The notes under the pieces were generated by a model. It did not search any database and was not told the origin of the DNA. It saw only the letters and a program-made list of their open reading frames with translations. Of a DNA stretch of 64,000 nucleotides, positions 1 through 7,689 are shown piece after piece. A program made the translations under genes and the position numbers. Positions within the stretch are counted from its first letter, which is position 1; every line of letters starts with the position of its first letter. The stretch is from an uncultured Gemmiger sp. (GTDB lineage: Bacteria > Bacillota > Clostridia > Oscillospirales > Ruminococcaceae), in NCBI GenBank assembly GCA_944388135.1, contig CALXHP010000002.1, forward strand, positions 83,633 to 147,632, given 5' to 3'.

Positions 1-298
1 TGCCACCCACCGTGACCAGGATCTGGGGCACTTCGTATTTCAGATCGAAGCGGCGTTCCAGATACCGGCAGATCTCGGCCCGCAGTTCTTTCAGGCCGGC
101 GTTGGCGGTGTATTTGGTGCGGCCCTGTTCCAGACTGCGGATTCCCGCATCCCGGACGCTCCAGGGCGTTTTGAAGTCCGGCTCCCCCACGCCCAGCGAG
201 ATGCAGTGCGGCATTTCGGTGGCCAGATCAAAGAACTTGCGGATGCCGGACGGACGCATCGCCTGCGCGGCAGGGGCAAGCAGTTCGTTGTAATTCAT
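1..298 (-). CDS. Pyridoxal-phosphate aminotransferase, class I/II (N-terminal part, runs off the window)
   Basis: The first 99 residues read MNYNELLAPAAQAMRPSGIR and continue with FFDLATEM, ISLGVGEPDFKTP and TKYTANAGLKELR. The GVGEPDF and Y-T-x-x-x-G-L-x-E-L-R motifs are typical of the N-terminal region of fold-type I aspartate/aromatic aminotransferases, which move amino groups between amino acids and 2-oxo acids using PLP. The catalytic lysine lies beyond the window edge, so the substrate cannot be judged. The ATG (298-296) overlaps the TGA of the upstream Lrp-type regulator by one base (TGATG), so the two are probably translationally coupled. Lrp-aminotransferase pairs are common in Clostridia. 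Confidence 0.85.
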   Translation of the reverse strand, partial: MNYNELLAPAAQAMRPSGIRKFFDLATEMPHCISLGVGEPDFKTPWSVRDAGIRSLEQGRTKYTANAGLKELRAEICRYLERRFDLKYEVPQILVTVGG

Positions 299-777
299 CA
301 CAGCATTGTCCACTCTCTTTCGTCGGTCTCGTCGGCCTGATACAGGCGGCCGCCCCGCTTATAGGCGCGCAGCACAAAGCTGGTCGCCGTGGAGATCACG
401 TCGTCCAGCGGCGACAGGCGCTTGGCCACAAAGAGGGCAATTTCCTGGAAGCTGCGGCCTTTGATGATGACCTGCAGATCGTAACTGCCGCTCATCAGCA
501 GCACGGTATCCACCTCATCAAAGCCTGCAATAATGGTGCCGATATCATCGAAACCGCGGGACTTGTGGGGCGTGACCCGCAGCTCGATCACCGCTTCCAC
601 CAGGTTGACGCCGGCCTGTTCCCAGTCCACCAGCGTTTCGTAGCCGCGGATATAGCCCTTGGCCACGGCTTCATCCATCATGGCTGCCACTTCTGTGGGG
701 GTCTTGTCCAGCATCGCCGCAATGTCCTCGATGGGCATACGGGCATTCTTTTCCAAAATGCGCAGCAATTCTTCCAT
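298..777 (-). CDS. Lrp/AsnC family transcriptional regulator
   Basis: 159 residues. An N-terminal winged helix-turn-helix (about 1-50: MEELLRILEKNARMPIEDIA, then VAAMMDEAVAKGYIRGYETL) is followed by an AsnC-type ligand-binding/oligomerisation domain (about 60-145, with DEVDTVLLMSGSYDLQVIIKG). Family members bind amino acids and control amino-acid metabolism genes, often including their own. The start codon follows GAGGTG. The gene overlaps the downstream aminotransferase by one base, suggesting that this is its target and operon partner. A perfect palindrome covers its -35 region (see 822-840). The family is clear; the ligand is unknown. Confidence 0.9.
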   Translation of the reverse strand: MEELLRILEKNARMPIEDIAAMLDKTPTEVAAMMDEAVAKGYIRGYETLVDWEQAGVNLVEAVIELRVTPHKSRGFDDIGTIIAGFDEVDTVLLMSGSYDLQVIIKGRSFQEIALFVAKRLSPLDDVISTATSFVLRAYKRGGRLYQADETDEREWTML

Positions 778-810
778 ATTTGATACACCTCTTTACGTAT
801 ATATGGTTTG

Positions 811-840
811 ATTATAGCATAGATGCAAACCGATTGCATC
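811..840 (-). promoter_or_regulatory. Promoter and palindromic operator of the Lrp-type gene
   Basis: On the minus strand TATAAT (816-811) lies 17 bases after ATGCAA (839-834). A perfect inverted repeat, GATGCAA-N5-TTGCATC (822-840), covers the -35 element and part of the spacer, about positions -36 to -18. This is what an autorepression site would look like. The -35 hexamer is weak, and binding by the Lrp-type protein is inference. Confidence 0.55.
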
Positions 841-850
841 CCCTTTTATG

Positions 851-889
851 GAAAAAGAGCCCCCGTACCACAGTACGGAGGCTCTTTCC
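851..889 (-). terminator. Rho-independent terminator of the 906-1889 gene
   Basis: A 15-base imperfect stem (854-868 with 873-887, AAAGAGCC...GGCTCTTT) is followed on the minus strand by five Ts. It ends the rfb/membrane-protein transcript before the Lrp promoter. Confidence 0.85.
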
Positions 890-905
890 CTGTTTTTCTT
901 TTTGA

Positions 906-1889
906 TCAGCCTACGGCCTCGTCGGAATCCCCGTCGGTGCTTTCGCTTTCCGCTGTGGAATCAGAGGACGCGGCATCTTCTTCCCCGCCGGATTCCTCCG
1001 CGGCTCCATCGGTGGACTCAGCCGGTTCCTCTGTGGAATCCTCCGGTGCCGGGGTCTGTTCAGCAGTCAGTTCTTCCGACGTGGTGCCCGAGGCCGCGTC
1101 GGTCATTGCCGAGTTCAGCTGGCTTTCCACCATGGACTGGGTGTCCTGGGTGACCGCCGCCGTGGGCGAGGGCTCCGGCGTGGCTTCCACCTTCATCTCG
1201 CTCTCCTGAAGAGCGCTGAGGTACCATTCCCGGTTGTCCCCACGGGTGAACACATAGTCCATATACTTGACGGGCTCGGTGGGCGCCGTCAGCGAAAGTT
1301 CCCCGCTGGTGCTGTTGCTGGTGGTGGGAATGTACCCTACGGTGACGTACATCTTGCCGCCGGAGGTGGAGATCTTCTCCACTTCGGGGGTATACTGGGC
1401 CACCGAGCTGGTGACCGGTACCAGGTAGCACTGTTTTTCTTCGTTGTACTGGTAAACGAATTCATCGGTGCTGAAACTGCCGTCGGTCACGGGATAATCC
1501 GGTCCCAGAAGATTGGCGATGTAGGTGTCGATCTCCAGTTTGGGGATCATGGCCGAGCCGGTATCGGGATCACGCTCGTACTGGTCCAGGCTCTCGCCGT
1601 TTTTCTGGATCTCATACACAGTGCCCCAGATGGCCGCCTGTTTGAATACGCCCGGATCCACATCATTCACATTGTCGAATGTCATGGGGTCCAGCATGAC
1701 CATGCCATAGAGCCGGTCGGCATAGGATTCCCGGCGGCCGGAGTCATCCAGCGCCGTACGCAGGGCGCTGACGCCCCACCCCAGCACGGTGAACAGACCG
1801 ATCAGTGCCAGCAGCAGCGACACCGCCCCCAGCACCTGCCGCGCCAGACGACGGCTGTTGCGGACTTGTTCTTCTCTGTAATTTGCCAT
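906..1889 (-). CDS. Membrane-anchored protein with acidic Ser/Glu-rich tail, function unknown
   Basis: 327 residues, not recognised. One membrane helix lies near residues 16-40 (VLGAVSLLLALIGLFTVLGW), giving a short basic cytoplasmic end and an exported body. Residues about 45-235 form a soluble domain with no motif known to me. The last 85 or so residues are low complexity, rich in Glu, Ser, Thr, Ala and Asp, like a flexible extracellular spacer. It starts 63 bases after rfbB, so it may be read through from the dTDP-rhamnose genes, which would fit an envelope role. AGGAG lies 14 bases before the ATG, a rather long spacing, so the start is less certain. Confidence 0.65.
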   Translation of the reverse strand: MANYREEQVRNSRRLARQVLGAVSLLLALIGLFTVLGWGVSALRTALDDSGRRESYADRLYGMVMLDPMTFDNVNDVDPGVFKQAAIWGTVYEIQKNGESLDQYERDPDTGSAMIPKLEIDTYIANLLGPDYPVTDGSFSTDEFVYQYNEEKQCYLVPVTSSVAQYTPEVEKISTSGGKMYVTVGYIPTTSNSTSGELSLTAPTEPVKYMDYVFTRGDNREWYLSALQESEMKVEATPEPSPTAAVTQDTQSMVESQLNSAMTDAASGTTSEELTAEQTPAPEDSTEEPAESTDGAAEESGGEEDAASSDSTAESESTDGDSDEAVG

Positions 1890-1952
1890 TGTGGATTATG
1901 AAGCTCCTAAAGATGTGCGGGCCAACAGCCCAAAAGATGCCTGCGAGGCAGA

Positions 1953-3017
1953 TTACTTGTTCTTGTACATCTGCTCGTAGTATTTCTGATAATCGCCGCT
2001 GGTCACGTGGCTCATCCACTCGGGATGGGCCAGATACCAGTCGATGGTCAGCACGATGCCCTTCTCAAAGGGAGTCTCGGGGTACCAGCCCAGATCCTCC
2101 TTGATCTTGGTGGGATCAATGCCGTAGCGGCGGTCATGACCCAGACGGTCAGCCACATGGGTGATCAGTTCCTCGCTGATGCCTTCGTCCTTCAGGCGGT
2201 CATGGAGCTGAGCGATCACCGTTTTGACAATGAAGATGTTGGGGCGTTCGTTGTGGCCGCCCACGTTGTAGACCTCACCGTCCTTGCCGCCGGTGGCCAC
2301 CATGTCGATGGCCTTGCAGTGGTCCATGACATACAGCCAGTCCCGGATCTGCATGCCGTCGCCGTAGACGGGCAGCTGTTTGTGCTGCTTGGCGTTGTTG
2401 ATGAGCAGCGGGATCAGCTTTTCGGGGAACTGATAGGGGCCGTAGTTGTTGGAGCAGCGGGTAATATTCATCGGCATGCCGTAGGTGTCGTGGAACGCCT
2501 TGACAAACATATCGGCGCTGGCCTTGCTGGCGGAATAGGGGCTGTGGGGGCACAGCGGCGTGGTCTCCATGAAATAGCCCTCGGCACCCAGAGCACCGTA
2601 GACCTCATCGGTGGAGACCTGCAGATACTTTTTGCCTTCCTTCCAGGTCTTGGCCTCGGCATCATACCAGGCGTCCTTGCAGCACTGCAGAAGGTTCACG
2701 GTACCCAGCACGTTGCTCTCCACAAAAATTTCGGGATTCTTGATGCTGCGGTCCACGTGGCTTTCCGCCGCGAAGTTGATGACGTAATCGGGGTCATACT
2801 TGGCGATCAGCTCGGTGACCAGAGCCTTGTCGCAGATATCCCCCTGCACAAAGATGTGGCGGGCATCATCCTCAATGTCCTGCAGATTTTCCAAGTTGCC
2901 GGCGTAGGTCAGCTTATCCAGGTTGATCAGGCGGATGTCCTCATACTTGTCCAGCATGTAGTGGACGAAGTTGGACCCGATAAAACCGGCACAGCCGGTG
3001 ACAAGATATGTTTTCAT
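1953..3017 (-). CDS. rfbB: dTDP-glucose 4,6-dehydratase
   Basis: 354 residues, normal for RmlB. It converts dTDP-glucose to dTDP-4-keto-6-deoxyglucose with bound NAD, the second step of dTDP-L-rhamnose synthesis in the cytoplasm. Visible: the Rossmann motif TGCAGFIGSN (7-16), the active-site stretch STDEVYG (135-141, Asp137/Glu138) and the SDR Tyr161/Lys165 pair in YSASK. The start MKTYLVTG was chosen because it begins the Rossmann strand and has GGAGA upstream; the frame stays open for 50 more codons. It lies seven bases after rfbD. Third gene of rfbA-rfbD-rfbB; no epimerase gene (rfbC) is present here. Confidence 0.96.
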   Translation of the reverse strand: MKTYLVTGCAGFIGSNFVHYMLDKYEDIRLINLDKLTYAGNLENLQDIEDDARHIFVQGDICDKALVTELIAKYDPDYVINFAAESHVDRSIKNPEIFVESNVLGTVNLLQCCKDAWYDAEAKTWKEGKKYLQVSTDEVYGALGAEGYFMETTPLCPHSPYSASKASADMFVKAFHDTYGMPMNITRCSNNYGPYQFPEKLIPLLINNAKQHKQLPVYGDGMQIRDWLYVMDHCKAIDMVATGGKDGEVYNVGGHNERPNIFIVKTVIAQLHDRLKDEGISEELITHVADRLGHDRRYGIDPTKIKEDLGWYPETPFEKGIVLTIDWYLAHPEWMSHVTSGDYQKYYEQMYKNK

Positions 3018-3024
3018 ACAGTGA

Positions 3025-3927
3025 TCATTCTCCGTTCCAGTTTGCAAAAAAGTCCGTAAGCGCTTCCTTCCAATCCCGCATTTCGTCGCCCACGGTGCAG
3101 CGCAGCATGCGGTTGTCCAGGGCACTCCATTCGGGGCGGTTGGCGCTTTCGGGATGAGCCGCGGCATATTCGGCGCTGGTGCAGGGAATCACCTTGCAAC
3201 CCAGTCCCGCGCCTTTCATGATGGCAGCGGCAAAGTCCGCCCAGCTGCAGATCCCGTTGCCGGTGCAGTGGTAGATGCCGTAATCGTGGCTGACAGCCAG
3301 TTTCAGGATATGGTAGGCCAGGTCTACCGCATTGGTGGGATTGCCCAGCTGATCGTTGACCACCGTGATCTTCTCATGGGTTTTGCCCAGATTGACCATG
3401 GTTTTGACGAAGTTCTTGCCGTAATAGCTGTAGAGCCACGCCGTACGCACAATGATATGACGGCGGCAGAACCGCTCCACATACTGCTCGCCCAGCAGCT
3501 TGGTCTGACCATAGGCCGAAATGGGTGCCGGCAGTGCGCATTCATCCAGGGCCACACCGCCGGTGGGGGCACCGGAAAATACATAGTCGGTGGAGATGTG
3601 GATCAGACGGGCATTGACCTTATCGCAGGCCAGGGCAAGGTTGCGGGGGCCAATGGCATTGACGGTGAACGCCGCGTCCCGGGATGTCTCACAACCGTTG
3701 ACATTGGTGAATGCCGCACAGTTGATGACAGTATCCGGCTGGTGACGGCGGATATAGTTGATGGTGGCTTCCCGGTCGGTGATGTCCAGCTCATCCACAT
3801 CCACCGGGATTACCGTGGCTTTGCGCAGACGCTCCGGCAGGGGGCCCAGAATACAGCCTTCCTCCGCCAGCTGATGCTGCAGTTCGGTGCCAAGCTGACC
3901 CCGGCACCCCGTAATCAAAATTTTCAT
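3025..3927 (-). CDS. rfbD: dTDP-4-dehydrorhamnose reductase
   Basis: 300 residues. It reduces dTDP-4-keto-L-rhamnose to dTDP-L-rhamnose with NAD(P)H, the last step of the pathway. Visible: the N-terminal Rossmann motif ITGCRGQLG (5-13), ISTDYVF (111-117) and the YxxxK pair Tyr139/Lys143 in YGQTK. The start at MKILITG was preferred over an ATG five codons upstream because GAGAGGA lies at good distance and the Rossmann strand begins there. It starts 11 bases after the rfbA stop. Confidence 0.95.
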   Translation of the reverse strand: MKILITGCRGQLGTELQHQLAEEGCILGPLPERLRKATVIPVDVDELDITDREATINYIRRHQPDTVINCAAFTNVNGCETSRDAAFTVNAIGPRNLALACDKVNARLIHISTDYVFSGAPTGGVALDECALPAPISAYGQTKLLGEQYVERFCRRHIIVRTAWLYSYYGKNFVKTMVNLGKTHEKITVVNDQLGNPTNAVDLAYHILKLAVSHDYGIYHCTGNGICSWADFAAAIMKGAGLGCKVIPCTSAEYAAAHPESANRPEWSALDNRMLRCTVGDEMRDWKEALTDFFANWNGE

Positions 3928-3938
3928 CGCAAATCCTC

Positions 3939-4826
3939 TCAATACAGCAGCTTATCGTCGGCAACGTTCTTCAGGTGCTGGCCGTAGGGAGATTTGCCGT
4001 ACCGTGCGGCACTTTCCAACAGCTTTTCCTTGCTGATCCAGCCGTACTTGTAGGCGATCTCCTCCGGAGCCGAGATCTTGATGCCCTGGCGCTGCTCCAC
4101 CGTCTGTACAAAGGTAGCCGCCTCCACCAGGGAGTCCATGGTACCGGTGTCCAGCCAGGCATATCCACGGCCCAGCAGCTGCACATCCAGTTTTCCCTCA
4201 GCCAGGTACATGGCATTCAGCGTGGTAATCTCCAGCTCGCCCCGGGCACTGGGCTTGACCTGTTTGGCCATCTCCACTACATCCTTATTGTAGAAATACA
4301 GGCCGGTGACCGCGTAATTGCTCTTGGGATGTTCGGGTTTTTCTTCAATGGCGGTGGCGCGGCCTTCCTTGTCAAAGGAAACCACACCGAAGCGCTCGGG
4401 GTCGTTGACATAGTACCCGAACACCGTGCTGCGGCCTGCCTCGGCATTGGCAGCCGCGGCCTTCAGGCGCTTGGAGAAGCCGGCGCCGTAGAAGATGTTG
4501 TCCCCCAGAACCATGGCGCAGCAATCGCCGTTGATGAATTCCTCACCCAGCAGGAACGCCTGGGCCAGGCCGTCGGGGCTGGGCTGGACCTTGTACTGCA
4601 GGTGCAGGCCGTACTGGCTGCCGTCCCCCAGCAGCGCTTCAAACCGCGGTGTATCGGTGGGGGTGGAGATGATCAAAATATCCTGAATGCCTGCCAGCAT
4701 CAGCGTCGACAGCGGATAGTAGATCATCGGCTTATCATACACAGGCAGCAGCTGTTTGGAGGTGACCATCGTCAGCGGGTAGAGTCTGGTGCCGGCACCA
4801 CCGGCAAGGATAATCCCTTTCATCAT
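3939..4826 (-). CDS. rfbA: Glucose-1-phosphate thymidylyltransferase
   Basis: 295 residues. It makes dTDP-glucose from dTTP and glucose-1-phosphate, the committed step of dTDP-rhamnose synthesis. Visible: the nucleotidyltransferase signature GGAGTRLYP (9-17), [11 protein letters not shown] (about 24-34), and [13 protein letters not shown] with the metal-binding Asp. Two adjacent ATGs follow AAGGAG (5 and 8 bases), so the first residue may be either Met. First gene of the rfb run, preceded by a good promoter at 4916-4944 and a leader of about 80 bases. Confidence 0.96.
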   Translation of the reverse strand: MMKGIILAGGAGTRLYPLTMVTSKQLLPVYDKPMIYYPLSTLMLAGIQDILIISTPTDTPRFEALLGDGSQYGLHLQYKVQPSPDGLAQAFLLGEEFINGDCCAMVLGDNIFYGAGFSKRLKAAAANAEAGRSTVFGYYVNDPERFGVVSFDKEGRATAIEEKPEHPKSNYAVTGLYFYNKDVVEMAKQVKPSARGELEITTLNAMYLAEGKLDVQLLGRGYAWLDTGTMDSLVEAATFVQTVEQRQGIKISAPEEIAYKYGWISKEKLLESAARYGKSPYGQHLKNVADDKLLY

Positions 4827-4915
4827 TACAACTCCTTATACTGAATTTGACAGTGCGCGCCGCCCATCCCACGGGTGGTTCCCATTGGGGCATAATCTCA
4901 CACAATATTGATGTC

Positions 4916-4944
4916 ATTATACCGCATTTACCGGGCCAGCGCAA
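4916..4944 (-). promoter_or_regulatory. Sigma-A type promoter of rfbA
   Basis: Minus strand TTGCGC (4944-4939), 17-base spacer, TATAAT (4921-4916). The resulting leader before rfbA is about 80 bases; no riboswitch is recognised in it. Confidence 0.7.
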
Positions 4945-5020
4945 GGGGCAAATCCGGTGCCGCACCGGCCCGCAAGCCCCGGAAATTGTTTCCAGTTTGT
5001 TACCATTTGTTTACGAACGC

Positions 5021-5049
5021 TTGACGCCGCCGACACCATATGATACAAT
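5021..5049 (+). promoter_or_regulatory. Sigma-A type promoter of the small lipoprotein gene
   Basis: TTGACG (5021-5026), 17-base spacer, TACAAT (5044-5049), followed by a leader of about 77 bases. The 306-base gap 4827-5132 holds this promoter and the divergent rfbA promoter; nothing else was recognised. Confidence 0.75.
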
Positions 5050-5132
5050 ATACGCAGTGTAATTGACGATGGCCCGGTACGCCATCTTGTAATACGGAAC
5101 TTTGAACGATGAATTAAGGAGGCGTTTTCGCG

Positions 5133-5471
5133 TTGAAACGCTTTTTATGTGCGGCTTTCTTTATCGCGCTGGTAGCGCTGCTGGCCGCCTGCGGCGTGCT
5201 GAACAATGGACGTTCGGCTGCGCAGGCAACCGCCACCCCCACCAGTTCCACTTCCCGGACGCAGCAGTCCAGCACCAATGTGAAAGTCAATGAGACCGCT
5301 GCCAAGGTGGATGTGGTGACCGCCCAGAGTAGCCAGACACCTTCTTCCACCGCCGCTCCCGCACAGGCTGAGACCCCCTCCACCGGGGATTATCCGGTTT
5401 TGTATCTGGCCGGGATCGTAGGTCTGATTCTGATTTGTTCGGCCGGCCTGCTGATGCTTCGAAAGATTTGA
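5133..5471 (+). CDS. Small surface lipoprotein with sorting-signal-like C terminus
   Basis: 112 residues, TTG start ten bases after AAGGAGG. An N-terminal signal peptide ends in a lipobox, LAAC (17-20), so Cys20 is probably lipid-modified. Residues 27-80 are Ser/Thr/Ala/Gln-rich and disordered-looking. The C terminus has TPSTG (81-85) followed by Asp, a hydrophobic stretch (88-109) and Arg-Lys-Ile, the layout of a sortase sorting signal ((S/P)PxTG-like). A class B sortase is encoded next. Having both a lipobox and a sorting-like tail is odd. Alternatively it is simply a protein with two membrane anchors. A hairpin terminator follows directly. Confidence 0.7.
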   Translation: MKRFLCAAFFIALVALLAACGVLNNGRSAAQATATPTSSTSRTQQSSTNVKVNETAAKVDVVTAQSSQTPSSTAAPAQAETPSTGDYPVLYLAGIVGLILICSAGLLMLRKI

Positions 5472-5476
5472 ATTGC

Positions 5477-5499
5477 AACGCCCTGCGGGGCGTTTTTTT
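5477..5499 (+). terminator. Terminator of the small lipoprotein gene
   Basis: AACGCCC/GGGCGTT seven-base stem with TGCG loop and a seven-T run. It sits before the sortase gene, so sortase expression would need read-through or a promoter not recognised here. Confidence 0.85.
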
Positions 5500-5535
5500 A
5501 TTTCCCGCAAACTTTGCAGAAAGGAGTCGACGCCG

Positions 5536-6471
5536 TTGGCCAAGCGTTACAGAAGGCTGCGCGGCAACACCGCCTACTATCCCTTTGCCGCCCGTACCGG
5601 TTTGCGCGCCCGGCAGCGGCGGCAGGCGCGCTGGCTGCGCCTGGGTGGCGTGGCGGCCCTGGCACTGGCGGCGGCATTGCTGGTCCGGCAGACGGTTTTT
5701 CATGGCGGGCAACCGACACCTCCGGCCCCTGTTTCCGGCATTGAGGCCACCGGGGAATCCGGCCGGGTAACGGTGGTTCCCATTGCCGCCACCCGGGATG
5801 CCCTGGCCGGAACCGAAGCTGCCGATGCGGCAGCCCGCCAGACTTCGGAGTCTGCCCCCACCCCCGCCCCCGGTGCGTCTGACCGGGTGCTGCCGCAATA
5901 CCGGGCCCTGTACGCCCAAAATTCCGATATGGTCGGCTGGCTGCGCATAGACGGCACCGAAATCAATTTGCCGGTTGTGCAGACCCCCGGTGACAATGAG
6001 CATTATCTTCGCCGCGGCTTTGATGGTCTGTATGCCACCGGCGGCACCCTGTTCCTGGACGAAAGCTGCTCCATCGATCCCGAGGACCCTACTGCCAACT
6101 GGCTGATCTATGGCCACAACATGGCGGACGGGTCCATGTTCGGGGAACTGACCCTTTACCGGGAGCAGGAGTTTTGGCAGCAGCATCCCACTTTCTCCTT
6201 TGACACCCTCTATGAGACCGGCACTTGGCAGGTGGTCGCCGCCCTGGACACCACCCTGGGCGCCGATGCCCTGCCCTACTACACCTTTTTTGATGCCGCC
6301 ACCAAACAGGAGTGGCAGGAACGGGTGGATGCCATTCTGGATCTGGCACTGTACGACACCGGTGTCACCCCGGAATACGGCCAGCAGCTGCTGATCCTTT
6401 CTACCTGCGGCGATACAAAGCCCGCCACCGAGACCCGCTTTGCCCTGCTGGCCGTGCGGGTGGACGACTGA
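5536..6471 (+). CDS. Class B sortase
   Basis: 311 residues with a TTG start nine bases after AAAGGAG; an upstream in-frame ATG at 5473 lies inside the terminator and was rejected. A basic N terminus (1-32) precedes a membrane helix (about 36-51), then a spacer, then the sortase domain (about 120-311). Catalytic residues are visible: His194 in LIYGHNM, Cys291 in LSTC and Arg301 in TETRF. Sortases cleave a C-terminal motif of exported proteins and attach them to peptidoglycan or to other proteins. The adjacent small lipoprotein with TPSTG is a natural substrate candidate. The domain resembles the second sortase at 39143-40123. Confidence 0.9.
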   Translation: MAKRYRRLRGNTAYYPFAARTGLRARQRRQARWLRLGGVAALALAAALLVRQTVFHGGQPTPPAPVSGIEATGESGRVTVVPIAATRDALAGTEAADAAARQTSESAPTPAPGASDRVLPQYRALYAQNSDMVGWLRIDGTEINLPVVQTPGDNEHYLRRGFDGLYATGGTLFLDESCSIDPEDPTANWLIYGHNMADGSMFGELTLYREQEFWQQHPTFSFDTLYETGTWQVVAALDTTLGADALPYYTFFDAATKQEWQERVDAILDLALYDTGVTPEYGQQLLILSTCGDTKPATETRFALLAVRVDD

Positions 6472-6490
6472 AGATTTTCCTCACCGTTTA

Positions 6491-6532
6491 GTCTTGCATT
6501 TTCGGTAGGAATCGGCTATGATGTTGCAAGAC
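6491..6532 (+). promoter_or_regulatory. Promoter with flanking inverted repeat before the YdbC-like gene
   Basis: TTGCAT (6494-6499), 17-base spacer, TATGAT (6517-6522). A perfect 8-base inverted repeat, GTCTTGCA (6491-6498) and TGCAAGAC (6525-6532), has one arm on the -35 element and the other on the expected start point, so it is likely a DNA-level operator and not a transcript hairpin. Confidence 0.6.
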
Positions 6533-6559
6533 CATCTATATGAAAGGAGCCTGTGAAGT

Positions 6560-6781
6560 ATGGCAGAATTTACCTATGAAATTACCGAGCGCATTGCCGT
6601 GCTCTCCACCAATGCACGCGGCTGGGAGCGCCAGCTGAACATGATCAGCTGGAACGGCAACGCCCCGAAATATGATATCCGCGACTGGTCCCCGGACGGC
6701 AGCCGCATGGCCAAGGGCATCAGCCTGACCGCCGAGGAACTGAAAACCTTGCGGGATATCCTCAACGACATGGAACTGTGA
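6560..6781 (+). CDS. YdbC/PC4-like single-stranded DNA-binding protein
   Basis: 73 residues. The sequence (YEITERIAVLSTNARGWERQ, LNMISWNGNAPKYDIRDW, then ELKTLRDIL) matches the short bacterial PC4/YdbC family, whose beta-sheet plus helix fold dimerises and binds single-stranded DNA. Its cellular role in Firmicutes is poorly known. AAAGGAG lies ten bases before the ATG. The HD-domain gene follows after seven bases, so both are probably one transcript from the promoter at 6494-6522. Confidence 0.85.
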   Translation: MAEFTYEITERIAVLSTNARGWERQLNMISWNGNAPKYDIRDWSPDGSRMAKGISLTAEELKTLRDILNDMEL

Positions 6782-6788
6782 GGTCCTT

Positions 6789-7391
6789 ATGGAAGATTAC
6801 CACGCCCAATTTGTGGAGATCTACACCAAGAACATCACCCGTCCCGGCGCGGACCGGCTGCTGAACTGGCTGGAAACCACAGACTTTTTCACAGCCCCCG
6901 CTTCCACCCGGTTTCATGGTGCCTGTGAGTATGGCCTGGTCATGCACAGCATCAACGTCTACCACGCCATGATGCAGCATTTCTTCACTGAAGGGGAAAA
7001 TGCCGAAAGTTACGCCATCTGCGGATTGCTCCATGATCTGTGCAAGGCAAACTTCTACAAAGTCAGCACCCGCAATGTGAAGAACGACGCCACTGGCCAA
7101 TGGGAAAAGGTCCCCTTCTACCAGGTTGCCGACCAGCTGCCCTATGGCCACGGCGAGAAAAGTGTTTACCTGATCGAGCATTTTATGCGTTTGAAAACCG
7201 CCGAAGCCGTGGCCATCCGCTGGCATATGGGCGGCTTTGATGACGCGGTACGCGGGGGCAGTTTTGCCGTCAGCGACGCCTACAACAACTATCCCTTGGC
7301 CGTCAAACTCCATATTGCCGACCTGACCGCCACCTATCTGATGGAACAGGGTACCAGCAGTGTGGAGAACGGGCATCCCAAAAGCAAATGA
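6789..7391 (+). CDS. HD-domain hydrolase
   Basis: 200 residues. Metal-binding histidines and the HD pair fit the HD superfamily: His43 (RFHGA), His53 (VMHS) and His82-Asp83 in CGLLHDLCK. Such proteins are usually metal-dependent phosphohydrolases acting on nucleotides. The substrate cannot be told from sequence. It follows the YdbC-like gene by seven bases, with GAGG at the junction, and is followed by a strong terminator. Confidence 0.8.
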   Translation: MEDYHAQFVEIYTKNITRPGADRLLNWLETTDFFTAPASTRFHGACEYGLVMHSINVYHAMMQHFFTEGENAESYAICGLLHDLCKANFYKVSTRNVKNDATGQWEKVPFYQVADQLPYGHGEKSVYLIEHFMRLKTAEAVAIRWHMGGFDDAVRGGSFAVSDAYNNYPLAVKLHIADLTATYLMEQGTSSVENGHPKSK

Positions 7392-7400
7392 CCCTTTATA

Positions 7401-7437
7401 AAAATATCCCGCCGGAACTCCGGCGGGATATTTTTCT
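7401..7437 (+). terminator. Terminator of the YdbC/HD operon
   Basis: Long stem AAAAATATCCCGCCGG (7401-7416) with its complement (7421-7436), AACT loop, ending in Ts. A-richness on the other side means it may also act on minus-strand transcription. Confidence 0.9.
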
Positions 7438-7494
7438 TGTTATTCGGGCAGCGTGACCGTCCATTCGGCCAGTACGGCCAACTCCCTGGTGTTT

Positions 7495-7689
7495 TTATCC
7501 ACCACCTGTACCTGCTTCCCGCATGCCGCCATCCGCCATACATTCCTCTACATCTCGTTCCCATCCGGGTAGAATGCGCCGCAGAGCTCCCCGCACCATT
7601 GCCGCATGTTCCCTCATGGCCCAGCGCAGGCCGGTTTCGGGGTCATCCAGAATCATCCGGGGCAGATCGGCTGTACCGGTCTCTTTCAT
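7495..7689 (-). pseudogene. Truncated ECF-type sigma factor (N-terminal remnant)
   Basis: 64 residues starting after a strong AAAGGAGG. DPETGLRWAMREHAAMVRGA, then LRRILPGWERDVEECMAD, resembles sigma-70 region 2.1-2.3 of ECF sigma factors, where D-x-E-E/D-C normally leads into an (Q/D)-E/D-V-F-x-x-x-W core. Here the match stops at ECMAD, followed by a short unrelated tail and a stop. A second frame just downstream (7442-7533) encodes MAACGKQVQVVDKNTRELAV followed by LAEWTVTLPE, possibly the end of another deleted protein. I read the 7438-7776 stretch as a decayed regulator locus. It could also be a genuine small protein, since the RBS is intact. Confidence 0.4.

Noticed and set aside
2007-3059. 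350-codon plus-strand open frame opposite rfbB
   Set aside because: Antisense shadow; rfbB motifs on the other strand are unambiguous.
5473-5535. Upstream ATG for the first sortase
   Set aside because: It lies in the terminator of the previous gene and has no RBS; the TTG at 5536 has AAAGGAG at nine bases.
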